From Myxococcales bacterium (GTDB lineage: Bacteria > Myxococcota_A > Polyangia > Polyangiales > Ga0077539), in the NCBI GenBank assembly GCA_016792845.1, contig JAEUKH010000004.1, positions 124,001-188,000 on the forward strand: a stretch of DNA of 64,000 nt, in the 5' to 3' direction. The position numbers and the translations under genes were made by a program. The stretch's first letter is position 1, and the number at the start of each line of letters is the position of its first letter. Shown one piece after another: positions 54,769 through 64,000 of the stretch. The notes beneath the pieces are model-generated. The model ran no database searches and was not told the DNA's origin. It worked only from the letters and a program-made list of their open reading frames with translations.

Positions 54769-56352
54769 GTGACAGCCGAGGTGAGCGAGATTTTCGCAGC
54801 GCAGCCACCGTCGCTTGAGGGTGCGGCCGAGGGCGAGGTCGTGTGGCTTTGGGCGCGAAGCCCCGTCGCGCAGGCCTTTCTGGCGGCCGACGGTCGGGTC
54901 CTGCGGGGCAATCTGGCCTGGCATGCCCTCTTCGGCTCCGAGCGTGTGGGCTACGCGTGGCGCGCGTCGTTCGAGCCCGAGAGCCTCTTGCAGTTCGACG
55001 AGGCGTGGGCCTCGGTGGCGTGGCCGAGCGAGGCCCCGCGGTGGCGCATTCGCGATCGGCAAGGGCGGGGGCTTGAGGTGCAGTTCTGGGTCGGGCCTCG
55101 CGAGCCGTCAGGGGCGCGCGCGGTGGGGGTGACGCCCCGCGACGAGGCGTCTCGCCGCGACGGGCCCGACGCGCGGGTCGACGTCGCGATGCAGCAGCAG
55201 CGGCTTGAGAGCCTGACCATCCTCGCGGGGGGCATCGCCCACGACTTCAACAACCTCCTCACGGCGATGTTGGGCAGCGTTCAGCTCGGCCTCGGCGACC
55301 CTGAGGTGAGCGCGCTTCAGCGCGATCGGCTCGATGACATCGGGCGCGCGGCGCAGCAGGCCGCGCGGCTCACCCGCGAGATGCTGGTCTTCGCGGGGCG
55401 CGCGCGCTTCGAACCCGAGCGGGTCTCGGTGGGCGAGGTGGCGAGCGAGATGGCGGCGCTCCTGCGGCCTGTGGTGCCCTCGCGGGTGCGCTTGGGGGTC
55501 ACCGTCGAGGCCCGCGACACGGTGGTCTTGGGCGAGCGCGGCGCCCTCGGGCAGCTGGTGATCAACCTCGTGAGCAACGCCTTCGAGGCCAGCGTCGAGG
55601 GCGAGGGCGTGGTCGAGGTGCGGGTGCTGAGGGCCACCGTCGACGCCGACGCGTTCGCCAACTCGCTCGGGGCCGACGGGGTCGCGCCGGGCGCGTTTGT
55701 GGTGCTGACGGTGCGCGACGCGGGGCTCGGCATGGGGCCCGAGGTCTTGGCCCGCGCGTGCGAGCCCTTCTTCACGACGCGCTTCTCGGGCCGGGGCTTG
55801 GGCCTCGCGACGGTGCTCGGGGTGGTGCGCGCCATGGGCGGCCGGCTGCGCATCGAGAGCGCGCCGGGCGAGGGCACGCTGGTGACGGTGCTCTTGCCCT
55901 CGGCGCAAGGCGAGGCCGTGCGGGCGAAGACGCCTCAGGGGCCCATCCCCGTCGCGCCGTCGCGGGTGCTGGTGGTCGACGACGACCCGCGGGTGCGCTC
56001 GATGGTGATGGCGCTGCTCACGCGCCGAAACTTTGAGGTGACGGCCGTGTCGTGCGGCGCCGAGGCGCTGGCGATCCTCGACGCGGCGATCCGCTTCGAT
56101 GTCGTGCTGGCCGACCTGACCATGCCCGTGATGAGCGGCGAAGAGCTCGGGCAGGCGGTGTTCGCGCGGGCGCCGGGCCTCCCGTTGGTGCTGATGAGCG
56201 GATACGACCGCGAAGACGTCGCGCCGCGGGTCGCGCGGGTGCCGGGGGCCGACTTTGTGCAGAAGCCCTTCTCGGGTGACGCCCTGGCGCGGGTGCTGCG
56301 ACAGCAGATCAGCAACGCCCAACCGAGGGCCCGCGAGCCCGACGATCGCTGA
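54769..56352 (+). CDS. Hybrid histidine kinase with PAS-like and receiver domains
   Basis: 527 residues from the GTG at 54769 (a GTG at 54781 is possible). There are no membrane segments, so it is cytoplasmic. A PAS-like domain (~30-125, AFLAADGRVLRGNLAWHALFG) precedes HisKA with LAGGIAHDFNNLL (His158). The ATPase domain has INLVSNAFEA (N box), VRDAGLGMGPEV and FSGRGLGLATVLGVVRAMGG. The C-terminal receiver keeps VVDDDPRVRS, the acceptor Asp in VLADLTMPVMSG and the Lys in FVQKPFSG. No response regulator with a DNA-binding domain is adjacent, so it is an orphan phosphorelay kinase. Confidence 0.93.
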   Translation: MTAEVSEIFAAQPPSLEGAAEGEVVWLWARSPVAQAFLAADGRVLRGNLAWHALFGSERVGYAWRASFEPESLLQFDEAWASVAWPSEAPRWRIRDRQGRGLEVQFWVGPREPSGARAVGVTPRDEASRRDGPDARVDVAMQQQRLESLTILAGGIAHDFNNLLTAMLGSVQLGLGDPEVSALQRDRLDDIGRAAQQAARLTREMLVFAGRARFEPERVSVGEVASEMAALLRPVVPSRVRLGVTVEARDTVVLGERGALGQLVINLVSNAFEASVEGEGVVEVRVLRATVDADAFANSLGADGVAPGAFVVLTVRDAGLGMGPEVLARACEPFFTTRFSGRGLGLATVLGVVRAMGGRLRIESAPGEGTLVTVLLPSAQGEAVRAKTPQGPIPVAPSRVLVVDDDPRVRSMVMALLTRRNFEVTAVSCGAEALAILDAAIRFDVVLADLTMPVMSGEELGQAVFARAPGLPLVLMSGYDREDVAPRVARVPGADFVQKPFSGDALARVLRQQISNAQPRAREPDDR

Positions 56353-56399
56353 CGCTTGGGCCGTGCGCCGGGGGCGGGCTCCGCGTATGCTGCCGCTGC

Positions 56400-57293
56400 T
56401 TGGAATTTCGAGCCATCTACAACCCCGGGCTCCCGGTTCGGCTCCGCGCCGCGGGGCTCGACGTGGCGGCCTTCGCCGTCTCGGGCTTCGCGAGCTATGT
56501 GCTCGTGCCGGGGGTCGACCTGTGCTTCGACCTCGGGCACTGCGGGGTCGAGGCTGCGGGGCTCCGCAACGTGTTTCTCTCGCATGTTCATCAAGATCAC
56601 GCGGGGGGCGTGGCGCGGCACGTCTCGCTGCGCCGCATGTTCGGCGGTGCCCGCTCGAAGATCGTCTGCCCGGCCGAGTCTGCCGACGCCCTCGCGGCCT
56701 TCCTTCGCGCCGCCGACGCGCTCGAAGAGAAGTGCGCCGAGGCCGACCCGGCCGAGATGATCCGCGGGGTGCTCCCCGGCGACACGGTGGCCCTCGGGCG
56801 GCGCTACACCGTCACCGCCTTCGACGTCGCGCACCGCATCGCCTCGCGCGGATACACCCTCGTCGAGCACCGTCGGCGCCTCAAGCCCGCGTACCGCGAG
56901 CTGCCCGGTGAGGCCCTCGCCGAGGCGCGGGCGCGCGGCGAAGACCTCTACGATGTTCACAGTGTGAACATTCTCACCTATGTGGGCGACAGCACCCTGG
57001 CGACGCTCGAAGCGCGGCCCGAGATCTTCGAGAGCGAGGCGGTCTTCGTTGAAGCGACGCACCTGCCTCCGACCGAGAAGGCGGCGAGCGCGCGGTGGGG
57101 CCACACCCACTGGGATGACCTCATCGCGTGGCTCGAAGCCCACCTCGACACCATGGCCTGCCAGCAGATCATCGTGAAGCACTTCAGTATGAAGTACCGG
57201 CCCCACGACCTCCGCGAGGTGCACCGCAAGCTGCCGCCGCGGCTGCGCGGGCGGGTGACGATGCTGATGCACGGGGTCGCAGAGGAGACTTGA
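56400..57293 (+). CDS. MBL-fold hydrolase, RNase Z-like
   Basis: 297 residues. The only suitable start is the TTG at 56400 (MEFRAIYNPG). The metal motif HVHQDH at residues 62-67 is intact, followed by YTVTAFDVAHRIASRGYTL, the acidic ligand region ILTYVGDST and VKHFSMKYRPHDL. The layout resembles RNase Z/ElaC-like hydrolases, but length and the RRRLKPAYRELPGE insert fit a less characterised group. A perfect 17-bp palindrome lies inside the coding sequence at 56954. The epimerase gene follows 37 bases downstream. Confidence 0.85.
   Translation: MEFRAIYNPGLPVRLRAAGLDVAAFAVSGFASYVLVPGVDLCFDLGHCGVEAAGLRNVFLSHVHQDHAGGVARHVSLRRMFGGARSKIVCPAESADALAAFLRAADALEEKCAEADPAEMIRGVLPGDTVALGRRYTVTAFDVAHRIASRGYTLVEHRRRLKPAYRELPGEALAEARARGEDLYDVHSVNILTYVGDSTLATLEARPEIFESEAVFVEATHLPPTEKAASARWGHTHWDDLIAWLEAHLDTMACQQIIVKHFSMKYRPHDLREVHRKLPPRLRGRVTMLMHGVAEET
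56954..56970. repeat. 17-bp perfect palindrome copy 2 (TGTTCACAGTGTGAACA)
   Basis: Eight-base arms flank a central G inside the MBL-hydrolase coding region, with one further A-T pair outside. It matches the copy at 11882-11898 at 16 of 17 positions. Confidence 0.65.
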
Positions 57294-57330
57294 CCCGGGC
57301 CCCGACGGGTGTGTCACAACGGTCGGCGAG

Positions 57331-58278
57331 ATGAGCGATCGGGTGTTGATCACGGGCGGGGCCGGCTTCATCGGTCACCATTTGGGTTTGGCCTGGCTCA
57401 CGCGCGGGGCCGAGGTGACGGTGCTCGACAATTTTCGCACCGGTCGGCGCGACAACATCGCGCGCCTCGCCGCCGCCGGGGGGGCGCGGTTTCGCTTCGT
57501 CGAGGGCTCGATCACAGACCCCGACGCGGTGGCCGACGCGATCGGGGGCGCGCGGTACGTCCATCACCTCGCGGCGCAGGTGAGCGTGCCTGAGAGCGTC
57601 GAGCGACCCCGCGAGTGCGTCGACATCAACGTGAACGGGCTCTTGACGGTGCTCGACGCGGCCCGCGCGGCCGGGGTCGATCGGGTGGTCTTCTCGTCGA
57701 GCGCGGCGGTCTACGGCGACGACCCGCGGAGCCCCAAGACCGAAGACATGACCCCGGCGCCCAAGAGCCCCTACGGCATCACCAAGCTCGACGGCGAGCA
57801 CTACCTGAAGATGTACGCCGCGCTGCACGGCGTCGGGTGCGTGAGCCTGCGGTACTTCAACGTCTTCGGGCCGCGGCAAGACCCCCGGAGCGTGTACGCC
57901 GCCGCGGTGCCGATCTTTATCGAGCGGGCCCTCGCGGGGCGCGACATCACCATCTTCGGCGACGGCGAACAGACCCGAGACTTCGTCTTCGTCGAAGACG
58001 TCGCGGCGGCGAACATCCTCGCGGCCACGTCGACCCAGGCGGGGAGGGGAGAGGTCTTCAATGTCGCCCAGGGCGGCCGCTGCACCATCCGCGAGCTGGC
58101 CGAGACCGTCGTTCGGCTCACCGCGAGCCAGAGCAAGATCGTCTACGCGCCCGAGCGTCCGGGCGACATTCGTCACAGCCGGGCCGCGATCGACGCGATC
58201 GTCTCGGGCCTCGGGTTCGCCCCGGCGACGAGCCTCGCGGTCGGCCTTGAGGCCAGCATCGCGGCCGTTCAGGGCTGA
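57331..58278 (+). CDS. NAD-dependent nucleotide-sugar epimerase
   Basis: 315 residues, an extended short-chain dehydrogenase. The NAD motif is ITGGAGFIGHHLG at residues 7-19. The catalytic Ser is in VVFSSSAAVYGD and the YxxxK pair in PYGITKLDGE. SLRYFNVFGPRQDPRSVYAAAVPIFIERAL and FGDGEQTRDFVFVEDVA are typical of UDP-glucose or UDP-GlcNAc 4-epimerases (GalE/WbpP). The product feeds polysaccharide or O-antigen synthesis. No glycosyltransferase is adjacent, so the exact sugar is unknown. Confidence 0.93.
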   Translation: MSDRVLITGGAGFIGHHLGLAWLTRGAEVTVLDNFRTGRRDNIARLAAAGGARFRFVEGSITDPDAVADAIGGARYVHHLAAQVSVPESVERPRECVDINVNGLLTVLDAARAAGVDRVVFSSSAAVYGDDPRSPKTEDMTPAPKSPYGITKLDGEHYLKMYAALHGVGCVSLRYFNVFGPRQDPRSVYAAAVPIFIERALAGRDITIFGDGEQTRDFVFVEDVAAANILAATSTQAGRGEVFNVAQGGRCTIRELAETVVRLTASQSKIVYAPERPGDIRHSRAAIDAIVSGLGFAPATSLAVGLEASIAAVQG

Positions 58279-58369
58279 CCCGTCGCAGCGCGCGGGGCCC
58301 GCTGAGTGGGCCCATTCGCGTGCGTTCTCTGCGCGACAGGGTGCTGCGATTGAGACAGACTCTCGGGCG

Positions 58370-58591
58370 ATGACCCACGCTGCGAACCGTCAGGTGCCAC
58401 GGCCTACGTCGCCGTATCGCGCGGCCTCTCACGCCGCGCCTGCTCAGCCCGCGTGCCACCCGTCGGCGGTGGGCGACGCTCTGGTGGTCTTCGCGCTCGG
58501 GGCGGTGCTGGCCGGGCTGTCGCAGTTTCCTGTGTTGGTGGCTGGGCTTGCGTCGTTTCTTTCAGGTATCCCCTCAACGTTGACGCCCTGA
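58370..58591 (+). CDS. Possible small single-pass membrane protein
   Basis: 73 residues from the ATG at 58370 (MTHAANRQVPRP). The C-terminal ~35 residues are strongly hydrophobic (DALVVFALGAVLAGLSQFPVLVAGLASFL), a likely membrane span. It occupies the only large gap between the epimerase and mnmA. No clear ribosome-binding site is seen, so this may be a chance frame. Confidence 0.35.
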   Translation: MTHAANRQVPRPTSPYRAASHAAPAQPACHPSAVGDALVVFALGAVLAGLSQFPVLVAGLASFLSGIPSTLTP

Positions 58592-58789
58592 GCCTTGGCT
58601 GGGCCACCCCGAGCGGTGAGAGCACTGTCAATTCAATGGGTTGAGACCACAAGTCTAGAATTTAGGTTTGATCGAATCGGTGTGAGCCTCAAGGTGAGAG
58701 GGCCTCGCTCTGAGGGAGGCGCTGCAAATGGGCCTAGAAGCCGTTGAGAGCGCGGGCGTCTTGGGGGCAACGGGTGTAGAGAGCGGCGC
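58592..58789 (+). promoter_or_regulatory. AT-richer leader with candidate promoter upstream of mnmA
   Basis: This segment is less GC-rich than its surroundings. TTCAAT (58632-58637) and TAGAAT (58656-58661) are separated by 18 bases and could be a -35/-10 pair about 130 bases before the mnmA ATG. Nothing else is recognised in it. Confidence 0.3.
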
Positions 58790-59842
58790 ATGCGGCGTGT
58801 GGTCGTAGGCATGAGCGGCGGTGTCGATTCGTCGGTCGCGGCGTTGTTGCTTCAGCGTCAGGGCTATGAGGTCATCGGCGTCACGCTCCACCTGTGGGAC
58901 TACGTCAAAGACGGTCACGCGGGTCGCTGCTGCGCGCCCGAAGACCAGTACGACGCGGCGCGGGTGGCTGAGCGCCTGGGCATCGCCCACTACACCTTTG
59001 ACCGCCGCGCGCTCTTTCAAGCGAAGGTGGTCGACCCCTTCGTCGACACGTACCGCGCGGGGCGAACGCCGAGCCCGTGTGTGCGCTGCAACGAGTCGGT
59101 GAAGCTCGGGCCGATGTTCGAGATCGCCAGGCGGCTCGGGGCCGAGCGCGTGGCCACGGGGCACTACGCGCGGGTCGCCGTCGAGGGCGGCGAGGTGGTG
59201 CTCCGCGCGGCGGTCGACGGGCACAAAGACCAGTCGTACTTTCTCTGGGTGGCGCCCGAAGAGGCGCTGCGCGCGCTTGAGCTCCCGCTCGGGGGGCTCA
59301 CCAAGCCCGAGGCCCGGGCGCTCGCGGCGGCGGCCGGGTTCGTCAACGCCGCCAAGCCAGACAGCAGCGATCTCTGCTTCGTCGAGGGCGGGCGTCACGC
59401 GAGCTTTGTGGCCGCCCGAAGCCCCGAAGGGCTCGCCGCAGGCCCCATCGAGACGGTGACCGGTGAGGTCATCGGGCACCACGACGGCATCCACCAGTTT
59501 ACGCCCGGCCAACGAAAGGGGACCGGCGCCGGCGGCCCCGCGCGCTACGTCCTCCGGGTGATCGCGTCGCGCAACGCCGTGGTGGTGGGCACCGCCGACG
59601 AGGCGACGCAGTCGTACTGCGAGGTGGGCGAGCTGCGGTGGCTGACCGCCCAGCCCGTCGACGCGGTGACCGCGCGCATTCGGTACCGCCACACGGGCGT
59701 GAAGGCCAGGGTCGAGGTGCTCGAGGGCGGGCGGGCGCGGCTGCATTTTTCAGAGCCGCAGCGCGGCGTCGCACCGGGGCAGGCGGCGGCGTTCTACGTG
59801 GGCGACCGGGTGGTGGGCGGCGGCTTCATCGACCAGGCGTAG
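58790..59842 (+). CDS. mnmA: tRNA-specific 2-thiouridylase MnmA
   Basis: 350 residues. MnmA installs the 2-thio group on U34 of tRNA Lys, Glu and Gln. The PP-loop is GMSGGVDSSVAALLL near residue 8. The catalytic Cys lies in RTPSPCVRCNESVKLG, and the partner Cys in KPDSSDLCFVEGG. GHYARV and KDQSYFLW are also family-typical. The C-terminal beta-barrel region (RYVLRVIASRNAVVVGT) is complete. It heads a run of co-directional genes that continues to ftsH. Confidence 0.96.
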   Translation: MRRVVVGMSGGVDSSVAALLLQRQGYEVIGVTLHLWDYVKDGHAGRCCAPEDQYDAARVAERLGIAHYTFDRRALFQAKVVDPFVDTYRAGRTPSPCVRCNESVKLGPMFEIARRLGAERVATGHYARVAVEGGEVVLRAAVDGHKDQSYFLWVAPEEALRALELPLGGLTKPEARALAAAAGFVNAAKPDSSDLCFVEGGRHASFVAARSPEGLAAGPIETVTGEVIGHHDGIHQFTPGQRKGTGAGGPARYVLRVIASRNAVVVGTADEATQSYCEVGELRWLTAQPVDAVTARIRYRHTGVKARVEVLEGGRARLHFSEPQRGVAPGQAAAFYVGDRVVGGGFIDQA

Positions 59843-59891
59843 CGGGTGCTTTGGCGCCGCGAGGGGCGCAGAGATGGGCTATGTTCGCGGG

Positions 59892-60542
59892 GTGAAGGCG
59901 CGTCTTTTCGCGACGGTGATCGCCACGGCGTGCGCCCTGAGTGGGGGGTGCACCGTGGGCGAGGGCGTGGGCACCATTCGAGGGGCGCTGACGGTGCCCA
60001 TTTGCAACGTCAACGACGGCGACTTCGACCTCGCGCAAGACTTCTATGGCGGCGAGTGGCACGAGGGGTCGCTGCTGATTCACATCTCGCGCGGCGGCGA
60101 GAACGGCGAGTTCGGCGACGAGTTCGTGCTGCGGGTCGACGACACGGGCTACGTCGCGCGGCACCTCGGCGAGCGCATCGCCATCGGCCCCGCGGGGGTC
60201 GCGCCGGTGCAGGCGGTGCTCCGGCTCAACCGCCTCTGCGGGCGGCAGAGCATCACGCGCTATGCCCCCGTGGTGGCCCTCGAAGGCTTCGAAGGTTACG
60301 CGGTGTTTCGCTCGGTCTACCGCGGCGACCCGAACGCCGACGCGCCCGCGCGGCTCACCCACGTGAGCGAGTTCTCGGTGGCGCTGCGCGACCCGCGAGA
60401 TTTTCGTAACACCCGGCCCGACCGCGAGTTCGCAGAGAACGCGCCGCGCGAGCCTGCGCCGCTGCCTCCGGCGCGGGGCGAGCTCGAGGGCTCGTTTCAG
60501 TTTTACTTCTCACGGGGCCGACCGGCCCAGCGGTTTCAATGA
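59892..60542 (+). CDS. Putative lipoprotein of unknown function
   Basis: 216 residues from the GTG at 59892, chosen because it gives a good signal peptide, MKARLFATVIATACALSGGC, with a lipobox. An ATG at 59874 in the same frame is the alternative. The mature part is beta-rich (HEGSLLIHISRGGENGEFGDEFVLRVDDTGYVARHLGERIAIG) and ends in a Pro/Glu-rich stretch. No catalytic motif is seen. The stop overlaps the start of the methyltransferase gene. Confidence 0.75.
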   Translation: MKARLFATVIATACALSGGCTVGEGVGTIRGALTVPICNVNDGDFDLAQDFYGGEWHEGSLLIHISRGGENGEFGDEFVLRVDDTGYVARHLGERIAIGPAGVAPVQAVLRLNRLCGRQSITRYAPVVALEGFEGYAVFRSVYRGDPNADAPARLTHVSEFSVALRDPRDFRNTRPDREFAENAPREPAPLPPARGELEGSFQFYFSRGRPAQRFQ

Positions 60543-61801
60543 GCAGCGATGTCTTGGTGAAGGTCGATCGGCTGGCCCAAAGCGGCGAAGGGGTTGTGAA
60601 GCTCGGCGCCACGGCCTTCGGGCTCGCCGACACGCTGCCGGGCGAGCTCGTGCGGGTGCGCCGCGAGGGGGCTTCGCTTCAGCTCCTGGGTGTCGAGAGC
60701 CCCTCGGCCGAGCGGGTGGCGTCGGGCTGCGGCGCCTTTCCGCGGTGCGGCGGGTGCACCTGGCAACATCTCTCGGTCGCGGGGCAGCGTGAGGCGCGGC
60801 TCGACACCTTGCGACGGGCCCTCCCGGCGGCGTTGCGCGGCCTCTCGATCGGGTACACGGCCCTGGCCTCGCGCGACGCGTGGCGGGCCCGGGCCCGGCT
60901 CGGCTGGCAGGTGGTCAAGGGCCAGGCCGAGCTCGGCTTCCGCGCCCGCGGGGCCCGCGAGCTGGTGGCGCTGAGCGCGTGCCCGGTGCTCGTGCCGGGC
61001 TTGAATGACGCGCTTCCGCGGCTTAGGGCCGCGCTCGGGGCGGTGTCTCGTCAGGGCGAGGTGTCGCTGGGCTTAGGGGCCGAGGGTCGCGCGGTGGTGT
61101 CGATCCACCCTGTGGGCGCGCCGCTCGCGACGGGATTTGCGGTGCCCGAGGCCCTCGTGGCCGGGGGCTTCGCGGGGGCGGCGCTGTGGGTGCCGGGGGC
61201 GTCGGTGCCGGCCACCGCGGGTGACCCGCGCCCGTGCAACGAGGGCTTCGACGGCGCGCCGCTCTGGCTCGCGGTCGACGGCTTCGGGCAGGCCCACCAG
61301 GCCCTCAACCGACAGCTCGTCGAGGCCGTCCTTCGCGGCGCCGAGGCCGAAGGGCGGGTGGTCTTCGAGCTCCACGCCGGGGCCGGCAATTTCACCGTGG
61401 CGCTCGCCGCCGCGGCCCGCAAGATGACCGCCGTCGAGACCGACGAGGGCTCGGTGAGCTGCCTCCGCGCGAACCTCGCGCTGCGAGGCTTTGGGGGCCG
61501 GGTCGCGGTGCGCCAGCAGTCGGCCGAGGCCGCCGCCGAGGCGGGGCTCCGCGGCGACGTAGTGGTGCTCGACCCGCCGCGCACGGGGGCCCGCGAGGTG
61601 TGCGAGGCCCTCGCGAAGAACCCCGTCAGGCGCGTGGTGTATGTGTCGTGCGACCCGCCGACGCTCGGGCGCGATCTGGGCCTCTTGCTCGGGGCCTACG
61701 AGGTCGCGTCGATCGAGGGCTTCGAGATGTTTCCGCAGACGCCCCACCTTGAGTCGGTGGTGACGCTGGTGGCGCGGCGCGGGCGCGGGGGGCGGGGGTG
61801 A
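60539..61801 (+). CDS. RNA m5U-methyltransferase, RlmD/TrmA-like
   Basis: 420 residues, ATGA overlap with the upstream gene. An N-terminal TRAM-like strand region (VDRLAQSGEGVVKLGATAFGLADTLPGELVRV) is followed by CGAFPRCGGCTWQH and SACPVL, which supply the four Cys of an Fe-S cluster as in RlmD. The SAM domain has FELHAGAGNFTVALA, VVLDPPRTGA and the catalytic Cys in VYVSCDPPTLGRDL. Family enzymes methylate uridine C5 in 23S rRNA or tRNA; the specific target is not determined. GTGA overlap leads to the next small gene. Confidence 0.92.
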   Translation: MSSDVLVKVDRLAQSGEGVVKLGATAFGLADTLPGELVRVRREGASLQLLGVESPSAERVASGCGAFPRCGGCTWQHLSVAGQREARLDTLRRALPAALRGLSIGYTALASRDAWRARARLGWQVVKGQAELGFRARGARELVALSACPVLVPGLNDALPRLRAALGAVSRQGEVSLGLGAEGRAVVSIHPVGAPLATGFAVPEALVAGGFAGAALWVPGASVPATAGDPRPCNEGFDGAPLWLAVDGFGQAHQALNRQLVEAVLRGAEAEGRVVFELHAGAGNFTVALAAAARKMTAVETDEGSVSCLRANLALRGFGGRVAVRQQSAEAAAEAGLRGDVVVLDPPRTGAREVCEALAKNPVRRVVYVSCDPPTLGRDLGLLLGAYEVASIEGFEMFPQTPHLESVVTLVARRGRGGRG

Positions 61802-61998
61802 AGATCCGCGAGCCTGCGCAGTTTCGCCTTGAGTTGGTGCAGTATGCGCTCCGCTTCGCGTGCGAAGACTGCGCCCACTTCGACCCACGCGCGCGGCAGT
61901 GCGGGCATCGCTATCCGGTCGACGGGCACACCCGCGCGGCGTTCGAGCCCGAGGCCGCGGGGCGGGGCACCTTCTGCAAGGAGTTCGAGCTCGCATGA
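61798..61998 (+). CDS. Small four-Cys protein of unknown function
   Basis: 66 residues from the GTG at 61798, overlapping both neighbours (GTGA before, ATGA after). CEDC, CGHRYP and FCKEFEL place four Cys that could bind zinc or an Fe-S cluster. Tight coupling between an RNA methyltransferase and a TilS-like gene suggests an accessory RNA role; this is inference. Confidence 0.75.
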   Translation: MKIREPAQFRLELVQYALRFACEDCAHFDPRARQCGHRYPVDGHTRAAFEPEAAGRGTFCKEFELA

Positions 61999-62924
61999 GC
62001 GTCGAGGCTCGGCTGCTGGCGAAGATGCTCCGTCGGCCCTCGCGGTGGCGCGGGAGGCGGGTGCTCGTGGGTACCGGGGGCGGGGCGAGCAGCCTGGGGC
62101 TCTTGGCCTTCCTGGTGGCTCACGCCGAGGCCCTCGGGCTCGCGCGGGTGGCCGCCGCGGGGGTCGAGACCGACCTGCGAGACGACGCCGACGAGGCCGA
62201 ACGGGTCGCCGACGCGGGACGCGCGGCGCGTGCCTTCGGTGTCGATTTTCATGCGCTCCGTCCGGCGCCAGGGCGCGCCGCGGTGTGTGTGCTCGACGAG
62301 CTCTGGGGGCTCGCCCGGGTCGAGGGCTTCGATCGTGTGGCGCTCGGCACCTGCCGCGACGACCTCGCCCTCGCGTCGCTGTCTGCGGTGGTGAGCGGCG
62401 GGCGCCTCGTCGATTTCGCGCGAAAGGCGCAGCGTCATGTGTGGCACCCCTTCGCCGCGCTCTCGAACGCCGAGGCCCACAGCCTCGCGCTCACCCACGG
62501 CGTCGAGGTGCCGGTGCTGACCGGCCCGCCGCCGCGCACGGGCCTCGAAGGCGCCCTCGCGGCCTCGGTGGTGCCGCGCCTTCGGGCCATCGCCCCGGGG
62601 GTCGAGGCCTCTCTCGTGCGCCTCGCCCAAGAGGCGCGCCAGGCCCTCGCGGCCCTGTCTGATCAGGCAGTCGTGGTTGCCGAGGCGGGCCGCCGTGGCG
62701 ATGGTCAGTGGGAGTTTCTCGTGTCGCGCTTCTCGTCGCAGCGGCTCTTCGCGCGTGCGGTGGCGCGGGTCATCTTGGGCCCGGAGGCTGGCGAGGGCGC
62801 GGTGCGGCGTCTCGGGCGGCTCCTCGGCGGCTGTGACGGCAAGACCGCGGCTCTCGTGGCGGGGGTCTCGGCGACCTACAGCGGCGACAGGGTTCTGGTT
62901 GTCACGCGACGGCGCGGCGGTTGA
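61995..62924 (+). CDS. TilS-like PP-loop protein with degenerate P-loop
   Basis: 309 residues, ATG overlapping the upstream stop. The overall layout matches N-type PP-loop ATPases of the TilS/TtcA family: [18 protein letters not shown] at the N-terminus, [34 protein letters not shown] and [25 protein letters not shown]. The P-loop SGGxDS is altered to TGGGAS (residues 27-32), losing the Asp. It is shorter than E. coli TilS (about 430). Its place directly before ftsH is typical of tilS. Either this is an inactive or specialised homologue, or it is a different PP-loop enzyme. Confidence 0.72.
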   Translation: MSVEARLLAKMLRRPSRWRGRRVLVGTGGGASSLGLLAFLVAHAEALGLARVAAAGVETDLRDDADEAERVADAGRAARAFGVDFHALRPAPGRAAVCVLDELWGLARVEGFDRVALGTCRDDLALASLSAVVSGGRLVDFARKAQRHVWHPFAALSNAEAHSLALTHGVEVPVLTGPPPRTGLEGALAASVVPRLRAIAPGVEASLVRLAQEARQALAALSDQAVVVAEAGRRGDGQWEFLVSRFSSQRLFARAVARVILGPEAGEGAVRRLGRLLGGCDGKTAALVAGVSATYSGDRVLVVTRRRGG

Positions 62925-63022
62925 AGGGGCAGGGTGCCCGTGCTAGCCGTAGATTTCTCGAAAAGGTCGGTTACGCAGAAGCGCAGAAGGCAGAGGCCTT
63001 TTTCAAGGCGATTGAGGGTGCT

Positions 63023-64000
<978 letters not shown>

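Overview
The window is very GC-rich DNA with dense coding and short intergenic gaps. It looks like a Myxococcota chromosome, probably Polyangia or Sandaracinus-like. This is inferred from the many lipoproteins with Asp/Ala/Pro-rich linkers, a Cys-rich NGCE-repeat protein, several HEAT-repeat proteins, tandem dnaJ genes and a retron resembling the myxobacterial Mx162 type. No tRNA, rRNA, CRISPR array or insertion sequence was seen.

Layout. 1-6746: a propeller/HEAT protein cut by the window edge, a small acidic protein, an Ig-like/cytochrome-type lipoprotein, a DsbA-like protein, and on the minus strand an Ala/Pro/Glu-repeat GAF protein. 6836-11862: a degenerate OmpR-type regulator, pdxA, uvrA and a B12-binding mutase subunit. 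11921-17152: a Cys-rich lipoprotein, two tandem dnaJ genes and a HEAT protein. 17175-26161: an alpha/beta-hydrolase lipoprotein, a second lipoprotein, greA, recG and a membrane sulfatase-HEAT protein, followed by a G-rich 21-22 bp tandem repeat. 

26327-35907 is the unusual part, with every gene on the minus strand. In transcription order it holds a PARP1-like ADP-ribosyltransferase (WGR, helical regulatory and catalytic domains with an H-Y-E triad), a macrodomain protein, a HEAT protein, a SWIM zinc-finger protein, a retron msr-msd RNA with a fully pairable 26-nt a1/a2 stem, and the retron reverse transcriptase. A basic-tailed protein of unknown function follows. Gaps and overlaps are consistent with one operon. 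The combination of a retron with a PARP writer and a macrodomain reader/eraser is the best candidate here for an undescribed system, possibly anti-phage defence. That function is inference.

36115-47806: a degenerate metallo-beta-lactamase-fold protein, an unknown gene pair, a queuosine-precursor transporter, two small unknown genes, a stand-alone lysine-ketoglutarate reductase, a Cys-rich lipoprotein and acnA. 47975-58278: an OPT transporter, a metallophosphoesterase, ettA with a coupled HEAT/methyltransferase gene, a hybrid histidine kinase, an MBL hydrolase and a sugar epimerase. 58790-64000: mnmA, a lipoprotein, an RNA m5U-methyltransferase, a small Cys protein, a TilS-like protein with a degenerate P-loop, and the 5' part of ftsH. 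The last group is a translation and tRNA-modification cluster in which several neighbours overlap by four bases.
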